A stretch of DNA of 64,000 nt from NCBI RefSeq assembly GCF_015910445.1, contig NZ_CP048882.1:6879501-6943500 (forward strand), in the 5' to 3' direction. The notes below the pieces were generated by a model that saw only the letters and a program-made list of their open reading frames with translations, was not told where the DNA came from and searched no databases. Every line of letters starts with the position of its first letter. Position 1 is the stretch's first letter. Shown here piece by piece: positions 35,196 through 43,680 of the stretch. The position numbers and the translations under genes are program-made. The stretch comes from Streptomyces bathyalis. GTDB taxonomy: Bacteria; Actinomycetota; Actinomycetes; Streptomycetales; Streptomycetaceae.

Positions 35196-35879
35196 TCAGC
35201 CCGCGCCGGTGATCCAGCCGAAGGCACGCCCGGCGTCGAACTCGGCGTGGCCGCCCGCGAAGAGCAGCCCGGCCGAGGCGAACGCCGGGTGCTTCTCGGT
35301 CCCACGTACGTAGGGGACCGCCACACAGCGCATGCCCGCGCGGTGTGCGGCCTCCGCGCCGGGCGGAGCGTCCTCGAGCGCCACGCACCGCCCGGCCGGA
35401 ACGCCGAGCCGCCGTGCCGCCTCGAGGAAGACGTCCGGCTCCGGCTTGCCGTGCGCGACCTCCTCCGCCGAGACCCGTACGGGCAGCAGCGTTGCCAGTC
35501 CCGAGCCCTCGAGCACGGCGTCGATGGCCGCACGCGAGGATCCGGAGGCCACTGCCAACGGATATGCGGCGCCGTGCAGTTGCTCCACGAGAGAGCGCAT
35601 CCCCGGGAAGACCGGGGTGGAGTGCCCCGCGAGCTGGAGATAGCTGCGGTTCTTCTCCTCCAGCAACTGCTCGACGGGAGCGGCGATCCCGTGCTCGGCG
35701 CGCAGCGTCTCCATCGTCTCCCGGGTCCCGATGCCGATGAACCGGGTGTGGTCCTCCCAGGTGAAGCCGGTGACCCCGTGCGCGGCGAGCACACGCCGCC
35801 CCGCCTCGAAGTAGTGGGGTTCGCTGTCCACGAGCGTGCCGTCGAGATCGAAGATCACGGCGGTGGCGGAGCTGTCCAT
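35196..35879 (-). CDS. HAD-family phosphatase, beta-phosphoglucomutase-like
   Basis: This 227-residue HAD hydrolase has all motifs: VIFDLDGTLVDSEPHYFEAG (nucleophile Asp), VASGSSRAAID, AHGKPEPDVFLEAARRLG with the conserved Lys, and CVALEDAPPGAEAAHRAGM with its acidic pair. The small helical cap after motif 1 is of the sugar-phosphatase/beta-PGM kind. It converges on the PrpD gene with 17 bp between. ATG 35879 is used; a GTG six bases upstream is also possible. Its substrate is unknown. Confidence 0.88.
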   Translation of the reverse strand: MDSSATAVIFDLDGTLVDSEPHYFEAGRRVLAAHGVTGFTWEDHTRFIGIGTRETMETLRAEHGIAAPVEQLLEEKNRSYLQLAGHSTPVFPGMRSLVEQLHGAAYPLAVASGSSRAAIDAVLEGSGLATLLPVRVSAEEVAHGKPEPDVFLEAARRLGVPAGRCVALEDAPPGAEAAHRAGMRCVAVPYVRGTEKHPAFASAGLLFAGGHAEFDAGRAFGWITGAG

Positions 35880-36023
35880 GTCCACCAGGGTGCCAACACG
35901 ATCGTGGGGGAGTGACAGGGCCTGGCCCGGCGCCGTTGTGATCGAGTGCGCCCCGCCCCACCGTGGGCGCTGCTACCGTCGGCCAAGATCGCGGAACTGT
36001 CTCCGGATGAAGGGCGCGGCGCG

Positions 36024-37112
36024 TTGAGTGAAGTGAGCGGACAGTGGGCCGACAGGGCGTACATCGGATCGTTCACCTCGGCGGGAGGCCGGGGCATCAC
36101 CACCGCGTCCATCGACCTGGAGAGCGGTGCGCTGACGGAGCTGCACCACACCGAGACGCTCCTCCCCGACCCTTCGTACCTCACGGTGACCGAGGGCCCC
36201 GGCGGGCCGGGCAGCCCCGGCGGTCACCTCTACGCCGTCAGTGAGCGCGAGATGGGCGGCGCGGCCGCCTTCTCGCTCACCGACCGGGACAGACCCGAGC
36301 CCCTGGGCGAATTGACACCCGTGAGAGGGGGAGGGCCGACACATCTCACCATCGCCGCGGGGCATCTCATCACCGCCAACTACGGCTCCGGAAGCATCAG
36401 CGCGCTGCCCGTGCGGGCCGACGGCACGCTCGGCAGCCATGTCTCGGTGCACCAGCACACCGGCGACGGGCCCGAGACGCAGCGTCAGGAGGGGCCGCAC
36501 GCGCACGCGGTCGTGCCCGACCCGTCCGGGCGCTGGCTGCTCTCGGTCGACCTCGGCACCGATTCGGTGTGGATCTACGACCTGCGCGACGCCTGCCCCG
36601 AAGGCGAACCGCTGCCGTACGCGGAGGTGGAACTGCGGCCCGGGAGCGGGCCGCGGCACCTGGTCTTCCATCCCGACGGCGACCACGCCTACGTCATCAA
36701 CGAGCTGGCCTCGTCCGTGACCGTGTGCAGCTGGGACGCCGCGACCGGTGCCCTGGAAGCGGTCAGCGAGAAGGCGACCGTGCCCGACAGCGCGGCCCCC
36801 GAACGCAACTACCCCTCGGCGCTCGTCGTTTCGCGGGACGGGCGCTTCGCGTGGTCCGCGAACCGCGGCCACGACAGCATCTCCCTCTTCGCGGTCGCCG
36901 CCTCGGGGGACTCCATCGAGCTGACCGGGACCGTGCCGTGCGGCGGGCACTGGCCCCGCGATCTCGCCCTGCATCCGTCCGGGCGCTGGCTCTACGCCGC
37001 CAACGAACGCTCCGGCGACGTCACCTGGTTCGGCATCGACCAGGTCACCGGCACACCCCACCGCGAGGGAACCATCCCCGTCACGGCCGCGAGCTGCGTC
37101 GTCTTCGGCTGA
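36024..37112 (+). CDS. Lactonase-family seven-bladed propeller protein
   Basis: The 362-residue protein has repeated propeller blades with the Pgl/YbhE signatures: RAYIGSFTSAGGRGITTASID at the start, GAGPRHLVFHPDG-like SGPRHLVFHPDGDHAYVINEL in the middle, and GGHWPRDLALHPSGRWLYAANE near the end. Relatives hydrolyse 6-phosphogluconolactone or carboxy-cis,cis-muconate lactone. No signal peptide is seen. TTG 36024, with GAAGGG upstream, gives the natural start LSEVSGQWADRAYIGS; GTG 36033 is an alternative. No pentose-phosphate gene is adjacent, so the substrate is open. Confidence 0.8.
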   Translation: MSEVSGQWADRAYIGSFTSAGGRGITTASIDLESGALTELHHTETLLPDPSYLTVTEGPGGPGSPGGHLYAVSEREMGGAAAFSLTDRDRPEPLGELTPVRGGGPTHLTIAAGHLITANYGSGSISALPVRADGTLGSHVSVHQHTGDGPETQRQEGPHAHAVVPDPSGRWLLSVDLGTDSVWIYDLRDACPEGEPLPYAEVELRPGSGPRHLVFHPDGDHAYVINELASSVTVCSWDAATGALEAVSEKATVPDSAAPERNYPSALVVSRDGRFAWSANRGHDSISLFAVAASGDSIELTGTVPCGGHWPRDLALHPSGRWLYAANERSGDVTWFGIDQVTGTPHREGTIPVTAASCVVFG

Positions 37113-37276
37113 GACACCTCACGAGCAGACCCCGGCCGGGATGGCCGCGGCGGCAGCCCAGGGAGCCGGCACAGGGCGTCGGCCCGTCCCTGACTCCGTG
37201 AAGCACATCGGGCGCGAAGACCCGGACACGCGGAGAGGCGGCGCGCCCCGTCCTCCCCGACGGGCACACCGCCTCC

Positions 37277-37300
37277 GTTCCGCACCGGCGCGAGCGGAAC
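37277..37300. terminator. Hairpin between lactonase and CbiX-like genes
   Basis: GTTCCGC (37277-37283) pairs with GCGGAAC (37294-37300) across a 10-nt GC-rich loop in the gap between two converging genes. It may end transcription in either direction. A perfect tandem 13-bp duplication, CTGGGCGCCGCGT at 37321-37333 and 37334-37346, lies just beside it and reaches the stop codon of the next gene. Confidence 0.45.
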
Positions 37301-37345
37301 CCGCACCGAAGAGCCTTCCCCTGGGCGCCGCGTCTGGGCGCCGCG

Positions 37346-38350
37346 TCAGCGTGCCGCCAGTCCCTGTGGCGACTGCTGCTGCGGGATGCCCAGTTTGGCC
37401 GCGTAGGTGGACGCGACGAGCTTGCCGACGGCCGGGTAGGCACCCAGCGGCTCCGCCACGGCGCAGCCCGCTTCCGCGGCCGCCGCGTCGAGCAGCCCTT
37501 CCGGGACCTCGGGGCCGATGAGGCACGGAGCAACGGCGAGCTGCTGGGAGCCCGCCTCGCGCAGCTGCTCGGCGACGCGTGCCACCGCGCCCGCCTCGTC
37601 GAGGCCGGCGGCGAGCACCGGAACGGCGAGCCGCGCGGCGAGCAGCATGCCGGTGATGCCGGCCGCCTGCACCGCCTCCTCACCGCCCACGGAGGCGAGG
37701 ATGATGCCGTCGGCGGCGGTCGCGACGGTGAAGAGCCGTGCGCGGTCGGCGCGGGCGAGACCGGCCTCCGAGAGCTTCACGTGGACGCCCTCGGCGAGCA
37801 GCGGGTGCGGGCCCAGCACATCGGTGAGTTCCGCGCCCGTGCCGCTGGAGAGCACCGCCTGCCGTATCTGCCGCATGCCGGCCGCGTCGGGGCCGGCGAG
37901 AAGCGGGATGACGAGAGCGACGAGGCGCTCCTCCGCTCCCGTCTTCGGAGCCTGGCGGGCGGCAGCCGCCTCGGCGTCGGCCTGGCCGGCCTCGGCGCTG
38001 TCGTCGATGGCAGCGGCCTCGACCGCGGCCAGCTCTGCGGCGCGGTCCTCGGCGGCCTGCTGGTCGGCGGCGGTCTGCGTCAGGACACCCCCGAGAGTGG
38101 GGTACTCCTCGCCGTCGCCCTCCACGTAACCGATCCGTGCGTCCATCCCCGGCAACTCCGAGCGGGCGATGCTGAGGATCTCCTCGGCGATGCTGCGGAC
38201 GGCGCCGGAGGGGGTGCCGGGTACGGCGAGGACCAGTGCAGGTGCGTTCTCTGGTGCAACAACAGGCTCCGGCTTGCGGTGCCTTCCGGGCCTGCGTGGA
38301 CGCGGCATTCGTACTGGCAGGCCGTTGTCCGGGTCAGTGGGGGAGCTCAT
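37346..38350 (-). CDS. CbiX/sirohydrochlorin chelatase-like protein
   Basis: This 334-residue protein has two CbiX-type halves. The first starts PALVLAVPGTPSGAVRSIAEEI and the second has RLVALVIPLLAGPDAAGMRQIR, with a charged Ala/Glu linker (about residues 85-115) in one loop. True chelatases read VxHGSR at the first strand and coordinate metal through that His; here the place is VPGTP, so the usual metal ligand is missing. The final quarter, QQLAVAPCLIGPEVPEGLLDAA, is conserved in shape. A 40-residue basic tail precedes the domain. It may be a degenerate enzyme or have a different role. Confidence 0.65.
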   Translation of the reverse strand: MSSPTDPDNGLPVRMPRPRRPGRHRKPEPVVAPENAPALVLAVPGTPSGAVRSIAEEILSIARSELPGMDARIGYVEGDGEEYPTLGGVLTQTAADQQAAEDRAAELAAVEAAAIDDSAEAGQADAEAAAARQAPKTGAEERLVALVIPLLAGPDAAGMRQIRQAVLSSGTGAELTDVLGPHPLLAEGVHVKLSEAGLARADRARLFTVATAADGIILASVGGEEAVQAAGITGMLLAARLAVPVLAAGLDEAGAVARVAEQLREAGSQQLAVAPCLIGPEVPEGLLDAAAAEAGCAVAEPLGAYPAVGKLVASTYAAKLGIPQQQSPQGLAAR

Positions 38351-38455
38351 GCGCCCGCATGTTAACGCCTTGTGGGAGCCCGCAGTTCAGGCGGGGGAGA
38401 GTGGCTGGAAATGCCCTTTTGATCCTGCGGAGGTTGTTCTGCTTTGCCGGATTTC

Positions 38456-39499
38456 TCAGCTCAAGGCCAGCAAGACCGGATCGGGTGGAAGTCGCAGCGC
38501 ACGATCGGTGAGCCGGGCGGCGATCAGCAGCGCGCCGTCGAGAGGTCCGCCCTCGGGCGTCAGGACCCGCGCACCCGGCAACCGCCGGTCCAGTTCCCGC
38601 CGGAGAGGCCCGGAGAGCGGGGCGCCGAGGCGGAACAGGCCGCCGGTGAGCGCCACGGCGGCACCCTTCGCCGAGGGGCACACGGCCGTCGCGGCAGCGG
38701 CGATCTCGCGCGCCGCCGCGTCCATCACGGCACCGGCGACCAGGTCGCCGTCCGTGGCGCAGCCGGCGACGTCGGGGGCGAAGGAGGCCAGCACGGCGGG
38801 CCTGTCGCTGCGCGGGTACAGCTGCGAGGGCAGTCCGCTCAGGGGCGAGCCGAAGCGTGCTTCGGCGAGCTCCTTGAGCGCTCGGGAGCCGCCTTCCCGG
38901 CCGTCGAACGCGCGCATCGCGGCCTGCAGACCGGCCTGCCCGATCCACGCCCCGCCACCGCAGTCCCCCAGCAGATGCCCCCAGCCGTCGGCGCGCTGCC
39001 AGCCCCGCAGATCGGTGCCCATGGCGATCAGCCCGGTGCCGCCGGCGACCACCGCGCCGGGCTGTTCACCCAGTGCGCCCGCGTAGGCGGTCACCGCGTC
39101 GGCGGCCAGCGCGACGTGCCGGGTGCCGAACTCCCGGGTGAGGGCGCCGGGCAGCTGCGCGCGCAGGCCCGCGCCCAGGGTGGCCATTCCCGCCGCACCC
39201 ACACACACGGCGTCGAGGCCGCCACCCTCCTCGCCCGCTTCGGCGAGCAGGCTCCGTGCGGCCGGCAGGAGCTGGGCCAGCATGTGTTCGGCGTCGATGC
39301 CTTCCGGGCCGGTACGGACCGGCTCGGAGGAGGTGGCCGTACCCACCGTCCGCGGGGCCGCGCCCGGCCGGGAGGCGTCCGCCAGCGCGACGCGCAGCCC
39401 CGAGCCGCCCGAGTCCGCGCCGAGCACCCACACCGACTCCCGTGCCGCGCCGTCCGCCGGCACGGGAGACAGGCCCGGGCCAGGCCCCCGACCGGTCAC
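38456..39499 (-). CDS. BadF/BadG-type kinase, probable N-acetylglucosamine kinase
   Basis: The 347-residue protein has an actin-like ATPase fold with WVLGADSGGSGLRVALAD (phosphate-1), VALAADAVTAYAGALGEQPGAVVAGGTG (phosphate-2) and AVALTGGLFRLGAPLSGPL (adenosine). This group phosphorylates N-acetylglucosamine and similar sugars. The GTG start at 39499 overlaps the stop of ung by 4 nt, so the two are cotranslated even though their roles differ. About 100 bp separates its stop from the CbiX-like gene downstream. Confidence 0.82.
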   Translation of the reverse strand: MTGRGPGPGLSPVPADGAARESVWVLGADSGGSGLRVALADASRPGAAPRTVGTATSSEPVRTGPEGIDAEHMLAQLLPAARSLLAEAGEEGGGLDAVCVGAAGMATLGAGLRAQLPGALTREFGTRHVALAADAVTAYAGALGEQPGAVVAGGTGLIAMGTDLRGWQRADGWGHLLGDCGGGAWIGQAGLQAAMRAFDGREGGSRALKELAEARFGSPLSGLPSQLYPRSDRPAVLASFAPDVAGCATDGDLVAGAVMDAAAREIAAAATAVCPSAKGAAVALTGGLFRLGAPLSGPLRRELDRRLPGARVLTPEGGPLDGALLIAARLTDRALRLPPDPVLLALS

Positions 39500-40173
39500 G
39501 GCAGCTGCCAGTCCACCGGGCCGGATCCCTGCTGTGCGAGCAGGTCGTTGACGCGGCTGAAGGGACGTGAGCCGAAGAAGCCCCGGTCCGCCGACATGGG
39601 CGAGGGGTGCGAGGACTCCACGACGGGACGGCTCTCCAGTAGCGGACGGAGGTTGCGCGCATCGCGGCCCCACAGCACCGAGACCATCGGCCGCTCACGC
39701 GCGACGAGTGCCTTGATCGCCTGCTCCGTCACCTCTTCCCAGCCCTTGCCGCGGTGGGCGCCGGGACGCCGCGGTGCGGTCGTCAGCGCCCTGTTGAGCA
39801 GCAGCACGCCTTGCCGTGTCCAGGGCGTCAGGTCACCGTTCGACGGCCGTGGAAGGCCGAGGTCGCTGCCCAGCTCGCGGTAGATGTTCTCGAGGCTGCC
39901 CGGCAGGGGGCTCACATCCGGCGCGACCGAGAACGACAGCCCCACGGCGTGACCGGGGGTCGGATACGGGTCCTGGCCGACGATGAGGACCCGTACGTCG
40001 TCGAAGGGCTGCTGAAAGGCGCGCAGGACGTTCTCTCCCGCCGGGAGATAGGTTCTCCCCGCCGCGATCTCCGCGCGGAGGAACTCGCCCATGGAGGCGA
40101 TCCGTTCAGCGACGGGTTCGAGCGCCTTCGCCCAGCCCGGTTCGACGATCTCGTTCAACGGTCGTGCAGCCAC
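39496..40173 (-). CDS. ung: Uracil-DNA glycosylase
   Basis: The 225-residue product is a family 1 UDG. It has the water-activating loop VLIVGQDPYPTPGHAVGLSFSV and the Leu-intercalation loop SSHPSPMSADRGFFGSRPFSRVN, plus LLLNRALTT. These match the catalytic Asp and His of the family. It removes uracil from DNA in base-excision repair. GTG 40173 is the chosen start. A BNR-repeat gene is upstream on the same strand, 51 bp away, and the sugar kinase gene is coupled downstream. Confidence 0.95.
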   Translation of the reverse strand: MAARPLNEIVEPGWAKALEPVAERIASMGEFLRAEIAAGRTYLPAGENVLRAFQQPFDDVRVLIVGQDPYPTPGHAVGLSFSVAPDVSPLPGSLENIYRELGSDLGLPRPSNGDLTPWTRQGVLLLNRALTTAPRRPGAHRGKGWEEVTEQAIKALVARERPMVSVLWGRDARNLRPLLESRPVVESSHPSPMSADRGFFGSRPFSRVNDLLAQQGSGPVDWQLP

Positions 40174-40224
40174 GGCCGGTTACTCTACTGGCTCCGGACG
40201 GCCGCTCCCGACCTCTCGGTCACA

Positions 40225-41334
40225 TCAGTCGATCACCGCCGCCCGCACGCACAGCACGTCCGGCAGATGTTCCGTGAGCTGCTGCCAGTTCTCCCCTTCG
40301 TCGGCGCTGGCGAAGACCTCGCCGTTGCGGTTGCCGAAGTAGATCCCGGCGGGATCCGCCCCGTCCGTGCACATCGCGTCGCGCAGCACCGGACCGTAGT
40401 GCGCCGCATCCGGCAGCCCGGCGCCGAGTTCCTGCCACGTGGCTCCCGCGTCCTCGGTGCGGTGGACGCGGCAGTGGCGCCCCGCGGGGACCCGGTCGGA
40501 GTCGGCGTTGAGCGGGAAGACGTACGCGACGCCGCCGCGCCTCGGGTGGCTCACCACGGGGAAGCCGAAGTCGGACGGCAGACTCCCGCCGATGGAGGTC
40601 CAGTTCGTCCCGTCGTCGTCGCTGCGGTAGACGCCCCAGTGGTTCTGGAGATACAGCCTGTCCGGGTCCTCGGCATCCCGCGCGACCTTGTGCACGCACT
40701 GCCCGTACTCCGGGAAGCGCATGTTCTCCGGGAGGAACACCGCCTCCACGCCGCGGTTGCACGGCTCCCAGCTCTTGCCGGCGTCAGCCGTGCGGTAGGC
40801 GCCGCCCGTCGAGACGGCGATGGTCACCCTGCGCGGGTCCCTGGGGTCGACGAGGATGGTGTGCAGGCCGAGGCCGCCACCTCCCGGAACCCAGTCCTTG
40901 CGTGTGGGGTGCTCCCACAGGCCGCGCACCAGCTCGAAGCTGCTGCCGCCGTCCTCCGAGCGGAACAGGGCGCCCGGTTCGGTGCCCGCCCAGATCACGT
41001 CCGGCTCGTCCGCCCCGCCGGGCTGGATCTGCCAGACGCGCTCCAGCGAAACCCCCGTGTCCTGGGGGAACTTCACTGCCGGCGCCGAGGGCTCCGTCCA
41101 CGTCGAACCCAGGTCGTCGGAGTGGAACACCGACGGCCCCCAGTGGGCACTGTCGCCGCCGACGAGGATCCTGGGGCCGGAAGCGCGGCGCGTGTCGAAG
41201 CCGACCGAGTAGACCGCCTGCGCGTTGAAGTGCGGACCGTCGAACTCCCAGCCCGACCCTTGCCGCCCGTCCACAGGCCGTCGCGCGAGGAAGAGCCCTT
41301 TCCTGGTGCCCACTGCGAGAAGTACGTCTGACAT
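40225..41334 (-). CDS. BNR/sialidase-like beta-propeller protein
   Basis: The 369-residue protein is built from repeated blades with Asp-box-like turns: VFHSDDLGSTWTEP, LFRSEDGGSSFELV, AYRTADAGKSWEPC, VYRSDDDGTNWTSI, VHRTEDAGATWQEL and VFASADEGENWQQL. Such S-x-D-x-G-x-x-W turns mark VPS10/sialidase-like propellers. There is no signal peptide, and no sialidase catalytic triad is evident. ATG 41334 has GGAGG about 10 nt upstream. Function is unknown; proteins of this length and layout are widespread in actinomycetes. Confidence 0.85.
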   Translation of the reverse strand: MSDVLLAVGTRKGLFLARRPVDGRQGSGWEFDGPHFNAQAVYSVGFDTRRASGPRILVGGDSAHWGPSVFHSDDLGSTWTEPSAPAVKFPQDTGVSLERVWQIQPGGADEPDVIWAGTEPGALFRSEDGGSSFELVRGLWEHPTRKDWVPGGGGLGLHTILVDPRDPRRVTIAVSTGGAYRTADAGKSWEPCNRGVEAVFLPENMRFPEYGQCVHKVARDAEDPDRLYLQNHWGVYRSDDDGTNWTSIGGSLPSDFGFPVVSHPRRGGVAYVFPLNADSDRVPAGRHCRVHRTEDAGATWQELGAGLPDAAHYGPVLRDAMCTDGADPAGIYFGNRNGEVFASADEGENWQQLTEHLPDVLCVRAAVID

Positions 41335-41493
41335 GTCTGATCCTGCCTCCATGACGTCTTTGTCAGGGCTTTTTGAGGTGGGCACAGTCTGCACCCGTCC
41401 ACTGACAATGGCGCCGCTGCGGATGTCACCGCAGGTGAGAGCGGCGCGTGCGGCAGGTCTCCGGCCGTCCTGGCTGTCCCGGCCGCCCGGACC

Positions 41494-42261
41494 TCAGTTC
41501 GCCGAGGGCCGGTGAGGCGGCGGGGCCACGGTGGGCTTCGGCTGGCGCAGCAACTCGTACGGTGGCGGCTCCGGCTCAGCCAGGGGTTCCGGGGCGGCCG
41601 GAGGCCGTGCGGCGGGCAGCCGCCTCGCCTGCGCCCTGTACTCGCTGCCTGCCGCGCTCTCCGCGGGAGGCAGGCCCAGCTCCCAGTCCAGCTCGTAGCG
41701 TGCGAAGAGTTCGGCCCGCAGGCGCGCCACGGGCATCGGCACACCGGGAATCAGCACGGCGACCACGGCGCCCATCAACAGGGCGCGCAGCAGCGGATAG
41801 TCGGCGTCCGGGTCGGGCGATCCGTACCGTTCCACGGCCCCTCTCAGCAGAGCCGCCAGCCGCTGCTGCTCGGGACACTGGACGAATCCTTCCTGCTGGA
41901 GGATTCCGGCCATGTGGGCACGCATCAGGACGGGGCGGTCCTGCGCCAGCCCGAGGATGGCGTCGATCGCCCGCGCCAGGGACTCGTTCCCCGCGTCCGG
42001 ACCCTCCGGCAGAGGCTCACGCTCCAGGGCTTCTTGGAGCGTGAGGTGCATCAGGCGGTGAACGGCGGACTGGAACAGCTGCCGCTTCCCCGGGAAGTAG
42101 TAGGAGATGAGTCCCCGCGCGGAGCCGGCCCGGTCCGCGATGTCGCCCAGGGTCGTCGCCTCGAAGCCGCGCTCGCCGACGAGATCGACCGTCGCCTGCA
42201 GCAACCGCTCGCGCGAGCGTCGGCGCAACTCTTCGTTGACCGAGGCGCTCCGAGGGGACAT
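41494..42261 (-). CDS. TetR-family regulator with proline-rich tail
   Basis: The 255-residue protein starts with a TetR helix-turn-helix, ATTLGDIADRAGSARGLISYYFPGKRQLFQ (about residues 35-64), followed by helical ligand-binding segments. Its last 40 residues are rich in Pro and Glu (PEPLAEPEPPPYELL), which is unusual and likely unstructured. ATG 42261 has TAGGAG 8 nt upstream. The palindrome TGGCTCCGAGCCA lies just before the gene and probably is its own operator. The gene downstream reads the same way but is 160 bp off. Confidence 0.9.
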   Translation of the reverse strand: MSPRSASVNEELRRRSRERLLQATVDLVGERGFEATTLGDIADRAGSARGLISYYFPGKRQLFQSAVHRLMHLTLQEALEREPLPEGPDAGNESLARAIDAILGLAQDRPVLMRAHMAGILQQEGFVQCPEQQRLAALLRGAVERYGSPDPDADYPLLRALLMGAVVAVLIPGVPMPVARLRAELFARYELDWELGLPPAESAAGSEYRAQARRLPAARPPAAPEPLAEPEPPPYELLRQPKPTVAPPPHRPSAN

Positions 42262-42282
42262 TCTGTTAACTCCTATGTTGAC

Positions 42283-42300
42283 TGGCTCCGAGCCAATATA
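42283..42300 (-). promoter_or_regulatory. Probable TetR operator and -10 box
   Basis: TGGCTC-C-GAGCCA (42283-42295) is a perfect 6-1-6 palindrome lying next to TATATT on the minus strand (42300-42295), a plausible -10 element. Together they sit about 22-39 bp before the TetR start codon, a normal place for autorepression. Confidence 0.55.
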
Positions 42301-42913
42301 CTCGTGGCGACTTCGGACGCACGCCCCCGACCAGGCTGCTTCCGGCGCGACCGCCGGTATTGGGCGACGCGGGGGATCGCCCAATACCGGCTGTTCTGTG
42401 CCCGGACTCGCCGCTCACACCTGCACAGGAGCGGCGGTAGTTCCATACTGCCGCCGCTGAACGCACGTTCACTGCAACCCTGCCCGACTGCCGCATCGGC
42501 CACTCCAGGCTGTTCTTGGGAGACAGGCGGGAGACGATCCACGAAGTACCGTGGTGGGCTCGCTGCTTCTCCCGCTCCCGCTGGTGATCCGCCACGCGAT
42601 TCGACTCTTCCCGCAGGCGCTGTTGATACGTGGCGATGTCCAGCGTCATCGGCATCGTGTGTGTGCAGGCAGGTGCCTCGAATGCAGCCGGCTCTCATCG
42701 CAGTGCGAGTGCTCGCGCCTCAGCCCGGGCCAACTGACCGTTGCGCAGGCCGCGTAGGTGCTCGTCAGCGCCATTCCTGATTCCTGATGGGTGGCGAGGC
42801 CCGCGTCGATAGGCTGCTCGGGGCAAATGTCACGCCCGCGTCGAGGAAGAGCACGTGCGAATGCCGGTGCCGCCGGCTCTCGCGCAACGTGCACGAGAGG
42901 GACGGGAGACCAG
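42301..42913. other. Intergenic stretch with hairpins and gene remnants
   Basis: No whole gene is visible here. The arms GCCGGTATTGGGCGA (42353-42367) and TCGCCCAATACCGGC (42377-42391) make a perfect 15-bp stem with a 9-nt loop, and AGCGGCGGTAG (42430-42440) nearly matches CTGCCGCCGCT (42448-42458). On the minus strand, a coding-like tail reading DEHLRGLRNGQLARAEARAL ends near 42697, directly before an open start MTLDIATYQQRLREESNRVA (about 42649) that loses coding character within 60 codons. These look like the worn ends of two former genes. Confidence 0.5.
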
Positions 42914-43330
42914 GTGGCCGATGTCCGGCGGGTCCTGGTGACCGGCTCCAGTACGTGGGCCGACCAGCAGACCATCGCTGAGGCCCTGCTGGAGGCCAGG
43001 CGCGCGGCCATCCAAGACGGCGCCGAAGGGATCGTCGTCGTTCACGGCGCGTGCCCCACCGGGGTCGACAAGATCGCAGCCGACTGGGCCGAACACAACG
43101 ACGTCGCCCAGGAGCCGAACCCCGCCGACTACGGCACCCACGGCCCCAACGCCGGATCCGTCCGCAACCAGCACATGGTCGGACTCGGGGCAGACCTGTG
43201 CCTCGTCTTCATCGACAACTGCGCGTCCGCACTGTGCCGTCGACCCAAGCCTCACGAGTCCCACGGCGCCCACCACACCGCCGACCTTGCCCGGAGGGAC
43301 GGCATCGCCGTCAGGAAATGGACCACATGA
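42914..43330 (+). CDS. SLOG/DUF2493 (YspA-like) protein
   Basis: The 138-residue product has a Rossmann-like nucleotide-binding core: RRVLVTGSSTWADQQTIAEAL at the start and VVVHGACPTGVDKIAADWAEH, the glycine-rich motif of DUF2493, with RNQHMVGLGADLCLVFID in the second half. SLOG proteins are thought to bind nucleotides or nucleotide-like signals and often occur in mobile or defence settings. GTG 42914 has GGGAG 5 nt upstream. The gene stands alone between a remnant-filled gap and a terminator. Confidence 0.82.
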   Translation: MADVRRVLVTGSSTWADQQTIAEALLEARRAAIQDGAEGIVVVHGACPTGVDKIAADWAEHNDVAQEPNPADYGTHGPNAGSVRNQHMVGLGADLCLVFIDNCASALCRRPKPHESHGAHHTADLARRDGIAVRKWTT

Positions 43331-43361
43331 CCAAGGACCCCTGTGACGCGCGGGGCCTTGG
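43331..43361 (+). terminator. Hairpin terminator after the SLOG gene
   Basis: CCAAGGACCCC (43331-43341) pairs with GGGGCCTTGG (43352-43361), with one bulge, immediately after the TGA stop. It should end transcription of the SLOG gene. Confidence 0.65.
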
Positions 43362-43680
43362 CCATGTGCGCGGCAGGTCAGTGCGGCATCGTCAGCAGAC
43401 GGCTGTAGGACGCCGAGGTCATCAGCCACGTAGTAGCCCCCTGCTGCTGAGGCGGCGTGACTCTCGTCCGCCACGAGCGCGACGTCGATCTCCCCGGTGT
43501 ACCCCCGGCGAGCCGATCCGGGCGACAGGCAGGCCAGGTCGCTGCCGACCCCAAATCTGTTACACGCCCGTGTAGTTGAGGGCGCAACGACATGTGTGTC
43601 TGTCGCGTCTGAAAGGTGAACAACATGTGAAGGCGCCGTCGTCGCGGCAGAGCCCCCACAACTTCATAAGGAGTACATCC
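43362..43680. other. Region upstream of the protease with a palindrome
   Basis: TACACGCCCGTGTA (43561-43574) is a near-perfect 6-2-6 palindrome about 110 bp before the protease start, and CGACA-N8-TGTCG follows at 43588-43605. Either may be an operator. On the minus strand, 43381-43560 can be read as the C-terminal part of a protein (GATTWLMTSASYSRLLTMPH, stop at 43379) only with frame changes, so I take it to be decayed. No other gene is seen. Confidence 0.45.

Noticed and set aside
38444..39883. A 479-codon plus-strand frame
   Set aside because: It is antisense to the kinase and ung genes, both with clear motifs.
42791..42913. A longer N-terminus for the SLOG protein
   Set aside because: The added residues are basic and unlike the family; GTG 42914 has its own ribosome site and begins right before the first core strand.
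42646..43011. A 121-codon minus-strand gene
   Set aside because: Mostly opposite the SLOG gene start, with no family likeness; only small parts in other frames look once coding.
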